A DNA stretch of 64,000 bases, from assembly GCF_028368935.1 (NCBI RefSeq), contig NZ_JAQNDK010000005.1, positions 682,001-746,000 of the forward strand, read 5' to 3'. The position numbers were made by a program, and so were the translations under genes. A model generated the notes under the pieces. The model was not told the DNA's origin. It saw only the letters and a list, made by a program, of their open reading frames with translations, and made no database searches. The DNA comes from Sorangium aterium (lineage in GTDB: Bacteria; Myxococcota_A; Polyangia; Polyangiales; Polyangiaceae). This document shows, piece after piece, positions 1-8,827 of the stretch (its first letter is position 1; each line of letters starts with the position of its first letter).

Positions 1-1727
1 CCGAGGCGGAAGATCCGCGCGGCCCCGTCGGCCGAGGCGGTGGCGACGAGGCGGCCGTCGGGGCTGAAGGCCGCGTGCTGGACCGCGCCGCCGCCCCCGA
101 CGAGCACCTCCTGGTCGACGGCGGGGCCCCAGACCGCGTCGCCGAGCGCCTGCACCACGGCGGGGCCCGCGGGGCGGCCGCTCGCCCTGGCGGCGAGGGC
201 CGCCTCCACGGCGAGCAGGCGCGCGCGGGGCAGCAGGCCCTCGGCGCGCTCCTTCGCCGACTGGGCCGCGAGCCGCCGGGCGTCGTTCTCGCGCGACTCC
301 TGCTGCGCGCGGAGCAGCGCCCGCTCCTCCTTCCCCATCTGCCAGACGAGCACGAGGATCAGGCCGCCGAGCAGCGTGACGGCGACGGCGAGCACGGTGA
401 TGAGACGCCGCGTCGATCGCCTCTGGCCCTCCGCCCGCGCGCAGGCGGAGAGGAACGCCGTCTCCTCCGCCGAGAGGTCCCCCCGGCCGTCGCACCACGA
501 CGTGAGCTCCGCGAGCGCCACGCCGCCGACGAGGTAGTCGTCCCTCCGCCCGTGCGACAGCCAGCGCGCGAGAGGCTCCCTCGTGGCCCGGTCCGCCTCG
601 CGCGACAGGACCCACGCCCGGTCGAAGACGCGGCGGAAGACGCGGTTGCGCACGTCGAGGTACGGCGCGCCCGAGGCCGCCGTCCGCTCCACGGAGAGCC
701 CCGAGAGCAGCAGCGTCCGCTGGATCGGGTCCCCGGCGTCGACGCCCACCCGGTGGCCATCGAGCAGCTGCTTGTACAGCCGGAGGAGCGCCGGCGCCCG
801 CCCGCAGCGGGGCCCCTGCGCCTCCAGGCATCGCTCCGCGTGGCGCAGGTTCGGGTCCTCGGTCCGGCCCTGGTCCAGGAACCGCCGCGCCACGGCCTCG
901 TCGACGTCGAGATCGCGCCGCTCTCCGGCGAGATCGGCGCAGAGCCGCTGCGTCATGTAAGGGTGCCCCGAGGTCCACGCGAAGACCGCGTCGAGCAGCG
1001 CGTCGGGGTCGGCCGCGAGCCCCTCCAGGCCGGCGCGGAAGCCGCGCACCTCGGCGCGGGTGAAGTCGTCGAGCCGGATCGGGCGGCCGATGTTGAACGG
1101 CGCGCGCGCCGGATCCGCGGCGAGCTCCGAGGGCGCCGCCGCCCCGAGCAGGCAGAAGGTCAGCCGGGCGTTGGCGGGGCGCTCCGCGCGCCGGTTCACG
1201 AAGGCCCGGAGGATGGCGAAGAAATCGTCCCGCGAGAACGGCAGGTTCAGCGTGGCGTCGACCTCGTCGATGAACAGGACGATCGCGGAGGAGATCTCCA
1301 CGAGCACGACGTCCTCGAGCCAGCGCAACCAGCAGTGCACCGGCCCGAGGTGCCAGTGCGCGTCCCAGAACTCGTCCGGCGGCTCCAGCCCGAGCTGCTC
1401 GGCGATCTCCGAGGCGAGCCCGAGGTACCAGCTCACCGGCGAGGTGGTGTCGGTGCCGAGCGCCCCGAGATCGACGCTCGCACACTCCACCTGCTCGGCG
1501 CGGAGCCGCATCGAGACCTGGAGTCGCAGGCTGGACTTCCCGATGTGTCGGGGCGACAGCACATAGCAGAGCTCTCCGCGCAGGAGCGCCTCGAAGAGCT
1601 CTCTGTCCGCGGGGCGCTCGATATAGATCACGCCCTCGCCCACGGTCCCGCCCGCCTGGAACCGGCGCCTGTGATCTCGGGCACTGGCCTTCGCCTGATC
1701 GAGGTCGGGAGGCGCCGAGAAGGTCAC
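1..1727 (-). CDS. AAA-like ATPase / TM / WD40-repeat protein (C-terminus beyond window)
   Basis: Partial gene read from the complement; it is open through base 1, so 575 codons are visible and the rest is missing. The N-terminal half is an AAA-like (PF14516, STAND-like) NTPase: P-loop PRHIGKSS at residues 59-66 and Walker B LFIDEVD at 151-157. A single TM helix lies at about 441-463, followed by a charged coiled stretch (465-500). The first WD40 blade (AAFSPDGRLVATASADGGAR) begins near 552, and more blades are expected outside the window. This architecture is known in myxobacteria and cyanobacteria as a sensor/scaffold ATPase; its ligand is unknown. The GTG at 1727 is the most sensible start, but the frame stays open upstream (a TTG lies 36 bases earlier), so the start is uncertain. 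Confidence 0.8.
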   Translation of the reverse strand, partial: MTFSAPPDLDQAKASARDHRRRFQAGGTVGEGVIYIERPADRELFEALLRGELCYVLSPRHIGKSSLRLQVSMRLRAEQVECASVDLGALGTDTTSPVSWYLGLASEIAEQLGLEPPDEFWDAHWHLGPVHCWLRWLEDVVLVEISSAIVLFIDEVDATLNLPFSRDDFFAILRAFVNRRAERPANARLTFCLLGAAAPSELAADPARAPFNIGRPIRLDDFTRAEVRGFRAGLEGLAADPDALLDAVFAWTSGHPYMTQRLCADLAGERRDLDVDEAVARRFLDQGRTEDPNLRHAERCLEAQGPRCGRAPALLRLYKQLLDGHRVGVDAGDPIQRTLLLSGLSVERTAASGAPYLDVRNRVFRRVFDRAWVLSREADRATREPLARWLSHGRRDDYLVGGVALAELTSWCDGRGDLSAEETAFLSACARAEGQRRSTRRLITVLAVAVTLLGGLILVLVWQMGKEERALLRAQQESRENDARRLAAQSAKERAEGLLPRARLLAVEAALAARASGRPAGPAVVQALGDAVWGPAVDQEVLVGGGGAVQHAAFSPDGRLVATASADGAARIFRL

Positions 1728-2360
1728 GAATCTGACGGTGCCATGCGACGCCAGGACCGTCAACGGAACGACAGCCCGTGTCGCTGGCGTCCGCGGTGAA
1801 ACAACAGGGCTCGCGACGGCGCGGTGAATGTCACGCGAATGTCGCCTCGACCGGATGGGCTGGCGCTCACGCGATCGGGACTCGTCCGCGGAGGCGCCGG
1901 CGACGCGCGGCCCGGGCTCTGCTGTGCGCCTGCGCGCCTGCGCGCCTGCGCGCCTGCGTTGCGCGCGGCGCGATTGCGTGTGCGCCGATCGTGTCGCGCC
2001 GCGAAAGCCCGCTTTTACGTCCAGAAATCGTGGACCGGTCCACTGCTGCCGGTGTAGCGTCCGCGCCGTGCGAGGTGCGTTGAGGGTGGGGCAGAATCGC
2101 GTCGTGGCCGCGCTGGCCGCCGTGCCGCTGCTCGTCTGTGCATTGCGCTCTGCGGCTCGGAGGGCTCCTGCGGATACTACGGCTTTGCCTGACACTCCAG
2201 AAGTGCCTGCCGGAGCGCGCGGGCGGCCTGACCCGGACGCGCTCGCGCCGGCCGCGCCGCTGCCCATCGGGCTCATCAGGCGAGATGGGCTCTCGTCCGG
2301 CGCGTGTGTCGGCTCGCGTGGATGTGTGATGGCGCGACACGCCGAGCTAAGGTGATCACG
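1728..2360. other. Intergenic region without a convincing gene
   Basis: This 633-base gap separates the divergent AAA/WD40 gene and the amylase gene. I find no ORF with protein-like composition; the frames that are open have Arg/Ala-rich shadow composition. Around 1923-1958 there is a short tandem array of about four 8-base units (tgcgcgcc). Promoters for both flanking genes should lie here, but none can be fixed by eye. Confidence 0.5.
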
Positions 2361-4310
2361 ATGGACCGGCGGCGATCGAGACTCTCCCTCTGGCGGACCG
2401 CGCGGGCGGCCGGGGCCGCCTCGCTCGCGCTTTTCGCGGGGGCGTGCGCCGAGCTCGACCAGGAGCCCGCGCGGTCGGTCTCGCTCTCGCTCGGGACGCA
2501 CGCGAGCGACTGGCGGGAGGAGATCATCTATCAGGTGCTGATAGACCGCTTCGCCGACGGCGACGCGGGGAACAACACCCGGGTGTCCTCGGGGCCGGGC
2601 AGGTGGCACGGCGGCGACTGGAAGGGGCTCGAGGAGCGTCTGCCCTACCTCGAGGAGCTCGGTGTCACCGCGCTCTGGATCTCGCCGATCGTCAAGAACG
2701 TCGACACCGACGCGGGTGTCGACGGATATCACGGTTACTGGACGCAGGATTTCACGGAGCTGAACCCCCATTTCGGCGACCTCGCGTCGCTGCGCCGGCT
2801 CGTCGCGTCGGCCCACGACCGCGGCATGAAGGTCATCCTCGACATCGTGACGAACCACGTCGGCCAGCTGTTCTATTACGACATCAACGAGAACGGGCAG
2901 CCCGACGCGGACGCCCACGGCAGCGGCGGGGACGGGCGCCTCCAGCTCGAGGCGGTGAACGAGTACGATCCGGAGTTCGACCCTCGCGGCGTCCAGGCGC
3001 GGACGCCGCTCGGCAAGTCCGGTCGGGCGCCGATCGTCTTCCGCCGCGAACCCGCGACCAACCACCTCCCGCCGCGGCCCGAGGTCTTCCAGAACCCCGA
3101 GGTGTACAACCGCAAGGGGCGCATCCTCGATTTCGAGGATCTCGACCAGCTCGTGCACGGCGATCTCCCGGGCGGCCTCAAGGACATCGACACCTCCCGC
3201 TGCGACGTGAAGCGGGCGATGGTCGACGTCTTCGTGCGCTGGGTCGAGCTCACCGACGTCGACGGGTTCCGCATCGACACGCTGAAGCACGTCGAGCACG
3301 AGTTCTGGCGCTATTTCACGCAGAACGTCCGGCTGCAGCTGGCCGCGATGGGCAAGACCCGTTTCTTCATGTTCGGCGAGGCCTTCGACGGCGAGGACGA
3401 CCTCGTCGGCAGCTTCACGAGGCACGAGGTCCCGGCTCACCCGCACGACCAAGCGCTCGGCGGCGATCTCGCGCGCGAGAACGGCGGCGAGGCGGAGGGG
3501 GGCTGTCCGGGCACCGCGCCGATCACGGGGGACTCGGTCGACTCCGTCCTGTATTTCCCCCAGCACTATCAGGTCTTTCGAGATGTTTTCCGGGACGCCC
3601 GGGCCACGCGGCGGATCGAGGAGCTCTGGGACGCGCGGGCGCTCAACTACGGCGCTGAGCCGAACGCGAACGGCATCGGTGTTCCGCCGCTGAAGGCGCT
3701 GGTCAATTTCATCGACAACCACGACGTCCCGCGCTTCCTCCATGTCGGCCCGGGCGCCTCGCCCTTCAAGGCCGATCCCGAGGCGGCGCTCAAGAACGCG
3801 CTCCTGTTCCTCTTCACCGAGGACGGCATCCCTTGCCTGTACTACGGCACGGAGCAGGGCTTCAGCGGCGGCGACGACCCGGCGAACCGCGAAGATCTCT
3901 GGGAGAGCGGCTATGACACGCAGCGCCCGCTCTTCCGGTGGGTCCAGCGGCTCACGGCGCTGCGCAGGGGCTACCAGGCGCTCACCCTCGGCGAGCAGCG
4001 GGTGCGCTGGTCGACGGAGCGGACGGGCGAACAGGACGAGGACGCGGGGATCTTCGCGTTCGACCGGGGGGAGCCGGACGGCGACTACGCGCTCGTGGTG
4101 CTCAACACGCACCCCCGGAAGCAGAGCGCCACGAGCTTCGAGGGGGCGGCGATGACCACGGGCCTGACGCGGGGGACCGTGCTCGTCGACGTGCTCTCGC
4201 CCGAAAAAAAGAGATATAGGGTGGGCGCGAACGGCGCCGTCACCGTCACGCTGCCCCCGGTGAGCGGGGCGCTGCTCATCCCGGAAGACCAGGTCATCCA
4301 TGGTCTCTGA
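2361..4310 (+). CDS. Secreted GH13 alpha-amylase family lipoprotein
   Basis: Hydrolyses or rearranges alpha-glucosidic bonds (glycoside hydrolase family 13). All four GH13 regions are visible: DIVTNH at 161-166, DGFRIDTLKH at 301-310 with nucleophile D306, FGEAFD with the acid/base E340, and DNHD with D455. The N-terminus carries a basic stretch, a hydrophobic core and LFAGAC, so it is probably a lipid-anchored exported enzyme of 649 aa. I chose ATG 2361 because AAGG sits just upstream; an in-frame GTG at 2352 and an upstream frame extension to 2304 are less likely. It is followed 39 bases later by a MalK-type ATPase and two permease genes, which suggests that it makes the oligosaccharides the importer takes up. 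Confidence 0.93.
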   Translation: MDRRRSRLSLWRTARAAGAASLALFAGACAELDQEPARSVSLSLGTHASDWREEIIYQVLIDRFADGDAGNNTRVSSGPGRWHGGDWKGLEERLPYLEELGVTALWISPIVKNVDTDAGVDGYHGYWTQDFTELNPHFGDLASLRRLVASAHDRGMKVILDIVTNHVGQLFYYDINENGQPDADAHGSGGDGRLQLEAVNEYDPEFDPRGVQARTPLGKSGRAPIVFRREPATNHLPPRPEVFQNPEVYNRKGRILDFEDLDQLVHGDLPGGLKDIDTSRCDVKRAMVDVFVRWVELTDVDGFRIDTLKHVEHEFWRYFTQNVRLQLAAMGKTRFFMFGEAFDGEDDLVGSFTRHEVPAHPHDQALGGDLARENGGEAEGGCPGTAPITGDSVDSVLYFPQHYQVFRDVFRDARATRRIEELWDARALNYGAEPNANGIGVPPLKALVNFIDNHDVPRFLHVGPGASPFKADPEAALKNALLFLFTEDGIPCLYYGTEQGFSGGDDPANREDLWESGYDTQRPLFRWVQRLTALRRGYQALTLGEQRVRWSTERTGEQDEDAGIFAFDRGEPDGDYALVVLNTHPRKQSATSFEGAAMTTGLTRGTVLVDVLSPEKKRYRVGANGAVTVTLPPVSGALLIPEDQVIHGL

Positions 4311-4349
4311 TCCTCCCTGGCACTCCTGCCTTCCAAGAGAGTCTCCAAT

Positions 4350-5429
4350 ATGGCGTCTGTCAAAGTGCGCGGACTCAACAAGCGATTCGGCCAGACCCAC
4401 GTGCTGCGCGGCGTCTCGGTCGACGTGCCCGACGGATCGTTCGCCGTCCTCGTGGGCCCGAGCGGCTGCGGCAAGTCGACGCTGCTCAGGCTGCTCGCCG
4501 GGCTCGAGGAGGCGGACGACGGCACGATCGCGCTCGACGACCGCGACGTCACGCGGCTGGAGCCGCGCGATCGCGACATCGCGATGGTGTTCCAGTCGTA
4601 CGCCCTCTACCCGCACCTCACGGTGCGCGAGAACCTCGCCTTCGGCCTGAAGCTCCGGAAGACGCCGCCGGCCGAGATCGAGGCGCGCGTGAAGGAGGCG
4701 TCGGAGATGCTCGGGCTCGGCCCGCTCCTCGAGCGGCACCCCCGGGCGCTCTCCGGCGGCCAGCGGCAGCGCGTGGCCATGGGCAGGGCCATCGTGCGGC
4801 GGGCGCAGCTCTTCCTGTTCGACGAGCCGCTCTCGAACCTCGACGCCGCGCTGCGCGCGCAGGTGCGGGTCGACATCCGCAAGCTGCACGATCGGCTCGG
4901 CGCGACGAGCGTCTACGTCACCCACGATCAGGTCGAGGCCATGACGCTCGCCGACGAGATCTTCGTGCTCAACAAGGGCGTCGTCGAGCAGTCGGGTCCG
5001 CCTCTCGAGGTCTTCGCCCGGCCTCGCACCCAGTTCGTGGCGAGCTTCCTCGGCAGCCCGGCCATGAACTTCGTCGACGCGCGCCTGGAGAGGCGCGGCG
5101 ACAGGTGGGTCGCGGCCCAGGGCGACCTCGCCATCGACATCGACGCGGCCGACTTCCCGGGCGCGCTCTCGTCCGGGCGGCGCGTGACGGTCGGCGTGCG
5201 CCCGCACGAGGTGGACCTCGCCCCGCGCGACGGCGGCACCCCGTTCGAGGTGGCGATCGTCGAGGCCCTCGGGGCCGAGTCGTATGCGCACGGCACCGTC
5301 GCGGGGGCGCCGTTCGTTGCGCGCCTCGACCCGGCGGCGCGCGTCGGCAAGGGGGACACCGTGCGCGTCGCGCTCCGCCAGGTGCACCTGTTCGACGCGG
5401 ACTCCGGGCTGAGCCTGCGAGAAGCGTGA
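4350..5429 (+). CDS. ABC transporter ATP-binding subunit, MalK/UgpC family
   Basis: Energises carbohydrate import at the inner membrane. The 359-aa protein has Walker A GPSGCGKST at 36-44, Q-loop Q82, signature LSGGQ at 134-138, Walker B LFLFDEP at 154-160 and the H-loop H192 in VYVTHD. The region after about 235 is the TOBE/OB-fold regulatory domain typical of MalK and UgpC. It is the second gene of the amylase operon and lies 7 bases before the fused binding-protein/permease gene. The substrate (maltodextrin-like) is inferred from the amylase next door, since this ATPase type is shared by many sugars. Confidence 0.93.
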   Translation: MASVKVRGLNKRFGQTHVLRGVSVDVPDGSFAVLVGPSGCGKSTLLRLLAGLEEADDGTIALDDRDVTRLEPRDRDIAMVFQSYALYPHLTVRENLAFGLKLRKTPPAEIEARVKEASEMLGLGPLLERHPRALSGGQRQRVAMGRAIVRRAQLFLFDEPLSNLDAALRAQVRVDIRKLHDRLGATSVYVTHDQVEAMTLADEIFVLNKGVVEQSGPPLEVFARPRTQFVASFLGSPAMNFVDARLERRGDRWVAAQGDLAIDIDAADFPGALSSGRRVTVGVRPHEVDLAPRDGGTPFEVAIVEALGAESYAHGTVAGAPFVARLDPAARVGKGDTVRVALRQVHLFDADSGLSLREA

Positions 5430-5436
5430 GGCGACC

Positions 5437-7740
5437 GTGCCGAGCCGTCGCTGTCGTTTCGCGCTCGCGTTCGCGCTCACGCTCGCTGCGCCCGCGCTGA
5501 TCCTCCTCTTGCCCGCGCTCGCGGCCGCGGCACCGATCCGGCTGTGGCACGCCTACCGCGACGACGAGGCCAGGGCGCTCGACGCCATCGTCGCGGCCTT
5601 CGAGGGCGAGGAGGTCGAGGTCCTCGCCGTCCCGTTCGACGCCTACGCCTCGAAGCTCCAGGCCGCGATCCCGATGGGGGAGGGGCCCGATCTGTTCATC
5701 GACGCCCACGAGCGGCTCGGCGACTTCCGCGCGCGCGACCTCGTCGCGCCCGTGGGCGACGCGCTCGAGCCGGGCGGCGAGGCCGTGTTCCAGGGGCCGG
5801 CGCTCGCCGCGGTCCGGCAGGGGGGCGAGATCCTCGGCCTGCCGATCAGCCAGAAATGCGTGGCGCTCTACATGAACACCGCGCTCGTGAAGGAGGCCCC
5901 GGCGACCCTCGAGGACATCGAGGCGCTGGCCGGCTCGCTCCCGCAGGGCGTCTATCCGCTCGCGTACGAGGCGGCGAACGCCTACGCGCACATGCCGATC
6001 CTCGCGGCGTTCGGCGGCGCGATGCTGGGCGAGGACGACGAGTTCGGCTTCGTCGGCCCGGGGCCCGAGCGCTCGCTCGAGCTCGTCCGTTCGCTGATCG
6101 CGCGGCGGATCGTCCCGGAGGACGCGAACGGCGCGCTGGTGACCGACCTGTTCAACGCGGGCCGCGCCGCGTTCGTGATCAGCGGGCCGTGGTTCGCGGG
6201 CGGCCTCCGGGAAGAGGCGAGGCGGCGCGCCCGCGTCGTCCCGCTCCCGAAGGTGCGCGAGACCGGCCTCCCGATGCGGCCGTTCTTGACCGTCGAGGCG
6301 GTGATGCTCTCTCCCCAGGGCGCGCGGCGCGCCGGGGCGCGAGCGCTCGCGCGCCACCTCGCCGGCGCCGCGGCCGCGGCCACGCGGCTCCGGGTGGCGC
6401 GGACGCCGCCGGTGCGGAGCGACGTGGCGATCCCGGCCGGCGACGCCTTCATCGTGGCGTTCACCGAGCAGGCCAAGGTGGCCATCCCGATGCCGACCTC
6501 GCCGGCGATGCGCTCGACCTGGGAGCCGTCCACGCGCGCGATCCGCAAGGTGCTCCGGGGCGACGCGCCCCCCGACGCCGCGCTCTCCGAGGCCAAGCGC
6601 CGCTTCGACGACGTCCGCCGGCCGCTCCCGCCCCCCGCCTCGCCGGCGCCGCTCCTCGCCGCGCTCGGCGCGCTCGCGCTGCTGCTCGCGCTCCGGTGGG
6701 TCCGCGCCTCGAGGCGCGCGGCGCCTGGCACCGCGCACTGGCGTTTGTTCCGGCGGTCCCTCAAACGCTCGTTCGGACGCTCGATTCCAGCCTACAAGTA
6801 CGTCGCGCACGCGGTCGTCGCGATCGGCGTGCTCGTCGTCGTCCCGCTCGTCATCGGCGCGGCGACGTCGCTCTTCGCCGGCAGGGGCGAGGGCCTCCGG
6901 TATGTCGGCCTCGCCAACTTCATCAGCATCCTCACGGCCCGCGGCGGGCCGCTCTTCGCGAGCGGCTCGTTCTACCTCGTGCTCGCGGTGACCGTGCTCT
7001 GGACCGCGGTGAACCTCTGCCTCCACGTCCTCCTCGGCGTCTCGCTCGCGCTGCTCCTGCACCGCCCGACCCTGCGCCTCCGGGCGCTCTACCGGGTGCT
7101 CCTCATCGTGCCCTGGGCCGTGCCGAGCTACGTGACCGCGCTGTCCTGGAAGGGCATGTTCCACCGGCAGTTCGGGGCCGTCACCGGCCTCATCGAGGCG
7201 GTGAACTCCGCGCTCGGGACGAGCATCGAGCCCATCTCCTGGTTCTCGAGCTTCACGACGGCGTTCACGGCCAACGTGACGACCAACGTCTGGCTCGGGT
7301 TCCCGTTCATGATGGTCGTCACGCTGGGCGCGCTCACCGCCGTTCCGGACGATGTGCTCGAGGCCGCCGAGGTCGACGGCGCAACGCGGTGGCAGCGTCT
7401 GCGGAAAATTACGCTGCCTCTGATCAGGCCGGTGCTCGCGCCCGCGGTGACGCTGGGCGCGATCTGGACGTTCAACATGTTCAACGTCGTGTTCCTGGTG
7501 TCCGGCGGCGACCCGGACGGCACCACGGACATCCTCGTCTCCGAGGCGTACCGGTGGGCGTTCACCCGCGAGGCCCAGTACGGCTACGCGGCGGCGTACT
7601 CGGTGCTCATCTTCCTGCTCTTGACGCTCGCGACGCGGGAGTGGCGCTTCCGGCGGCGGACGCCTGTGTCGGCCCTCCCGAAGGGCGGGGCCGAGGCGGG
7701 ATCGGCGCCCGTGCCGGCGGCGGCGACGGAGGCCGCGTGA
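5437..7740 (+). CDS. Fused sugar-binding protein and MalF-type ABC permease
   Basis: One 767-aa protein joins two normally separate transporter parts. Residues 1-35 form a signal/anchor, and about 35-395 form an extracellular solute-binding domain of the MalE type (PIRLWHAY start, family 1). An additional TM helix lies at about 405-424. Residues from about 450 to 750 are a MalF-type permease with several TM helices and the EAA loop (EAAEVDGATRWQRLRKITLP, beginning at E642), which docks on the ATPase. GTG 5437 follows GTGAGG and lies 7 bases after the ATPase stop. No separate binding-protein gene is present in the operon, so the fusion probably supplies it. The frame is continuous and well conserved on both sides of the junction. 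Confidence 0.9.
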   Translation: MPSRRCRFALAFALTLAAPALILLLPALAAAAPIRLWHAYRDDEARALDAIVAAFEGEEVEVLAVPFDAYASKLQAAIPMGEGPDLFIDAHERLGDFRARDLVAPVGDALEPGGEAVFQGPALAAVRQGGEILGLPISQKCVALYMNTALVKEAPATLEDIEALAGSLPQGVYPLAYEAANAYAHMPILAAFGGAMLGEDDEFGFVGPGPERSLELVRSLIARRIVPEDANGALVTDLFNAGRAAFVISGPWFAGGLREEARRRARVVPLPKVRETGLPMRPFLTVEAVMLSPQGARRAGARALARHLAGAAAAATRLRVARTPPVRSDVAIPAGDAFIVAFTEQAKVAIPMPTSPAMRSTWEPSTRAIRKVLRGDAPPDAALSEAKRRFDDVRRPLPPPASPAPLLAALGALALLLALRWVRASRRAAPGTAHWRLFRRSLKRSFGRSIPAYKYVAHAVVAIGVLVVVPLVIGAATSLFAGRGEGLRYVGLANFISILTARGGPLFASGSFYLVLAVTVLWTAVNLCLHVLLGVSLALLLHRPTLRLRALYRVLLIVPWAVPSYVTALSWKGMFHRQFGAVTGLIEAVNSALGTSIEPISWFSSFTTAFTANVTTNVWLGFPFMMVVTLGALTAVPDDVLEAAEVDGATRWQRLRKITLPLIRPVLAPAVTLGAIWTFNMFNVVFLVSGGDPDGTTDILVSEAYRWAFTREAQYGYAAAYSVLIFLLLTLATREWRFRRRTPVSALPKGGAEAGSAPVPAAATEAA

Positions 7741-8597
7741 CGCGGAGGCCCTCTCCGGTCGAGTCGATCGCGGTGCACGCCGCGCTGATCGCGGCGGTCG
7801 CTTTCGCGCTGTACCCGGTGCTCTGGGTCGCCTCGATCGCCTTCTCCGGGGCGCGCCCGCCGGTGCCGGAGGTGCTGCCCATCCCGAACCAGCCGACGTT
7901 CGAGCACCTCGTGGCGGTGGTCACGACGTCGAAGAAGGTCGGCGGCGAGCCGATCTGGCTCTTCCCCCGCCAGCTCGCCAACTCGATCGTCGTCGCGCTC
8001 GCGACGGCGGCGGTCGGCGTCTCCGTCGCGGTCCCGGCGGCGTACGCGCTCGCGCGCTTCCAGTTCCTCGGCAAGGACCGCGGCCTGCGCGCGCTGCTCG
8101 CGACGCAGATGTTCCCCACGGTGGCGAGCGCGATCCCGCTGTACCTCCTGCTCGACGCGCTCGGCCTGCTCAACTCGCGGACCGGGCTCGTGCTCTGCTA
8201 CGCGTCGACGGCGGTGCCGTTCTCGATCTTCCAGCTCCGGGCGGCGTTCGAGGCCATCCCGGTCGACCTGGAGGAGGCGGCGATGGTCGACGGGGCGACG
8301 CGATTCCAGGCTTTCCTCCGGGTCGTGCTCCCGGCGGCGCGGCCGGCGATCGCCGTGACGGCGCTGTTCGCGATCATGACGGCGTACAACGAGTTCATCC
8401 TCGCGGCGACGCTGCTCGGCAAGGAGGAGATGTTCACGCTGCCGGTGGTGCTGCAGCGGTACATCGGCGAGTACGACGCGCAGTGGGAGCGGTTCGCGGC
8501 GGGGGCGCTCCTCGTGTCGCTGCCGGTCATGGCGGCGTTCTATGTGGTGCAGCGTCACCTGATCGCGGGGCTGACGACGGGCGGCGTGAAGGGGTGA
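7737..8597 (+). CDS. ABC sugar transporter permease, MalG type
   Basis: Second membrane subunit of the glucan importer, 286 aa with about six TM helices. The EAA loop EEAAMVDGATRFQAFLRVVL and the following conserved Pro are present. The GTG start at 7737 overlaps the TGA of the preceding fusion gene by 4 bases (GTGA), a translational-coupling arrangement that decides the start. It ends the operon: amylase, ATPase, binding-protein/MalF fusion, MalG. Confidence 0.92.
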   Translation: MTRRPSPVESIAVHAALIAAVAFALYPVLWVASIAFSGARPPVPEVLPIPNQPTFEHLVAVVTTSKKVGGEPIWLFPRQLANSIVVALATAAVGVSVAVPAAYALARFQFLGKDRGLRALLATQMFPTVASAIPLYLLLDALGLLNSRTGLVLCYASTAVPFSIFQLRAAFEAIPVDLEEAAMVDGATRFQAFLRVVLPAARPAIAVTALFAIMTAYNEFILAATLLGKEEMFTLPVVLQRYIGEYDAQWERFAAGALLVSLPVMAAFYVVQRHLIAGLTTGGVKG

Positions 8598-8827
8598 GCG
8601 CGCCGCGGTGAGCGCGGCGGCGGGCGCCTCGGCCGCCGCGCACCGGCGGCGCGGGCCGTCAGCGCCGGGTCCGCCGGCGACGCGACCCGCGCTGCTCGGC
8701 CTCGTGGTGCTCGGGGTCGAGCGGCGTCCCTCCTACTTGCCCGCTGTGCCCCGGCGTCGCCCGTCCATGGGACCCGACCCTCGCGGCCGTGGACGCCCGA
8801 TCGCGACCCCGCTATCTCCATGAAGCC

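Noticed and set aside
1828-2355. Open frame in the gap before the amylase gene
   Set aside because: Arg/Ala/Cys-rich shadow composition with 8-base DNA repeats; no start signal and no domain.
4969-7164. Long open frame on the minus strand across the transporter genes (731 codons)
   Set aside because: It is the antisense shadow of the ATPase and fusion genes: Arg/Glu/Ala-rich and without any domain, while the plus strand shows clear ABC motifs.
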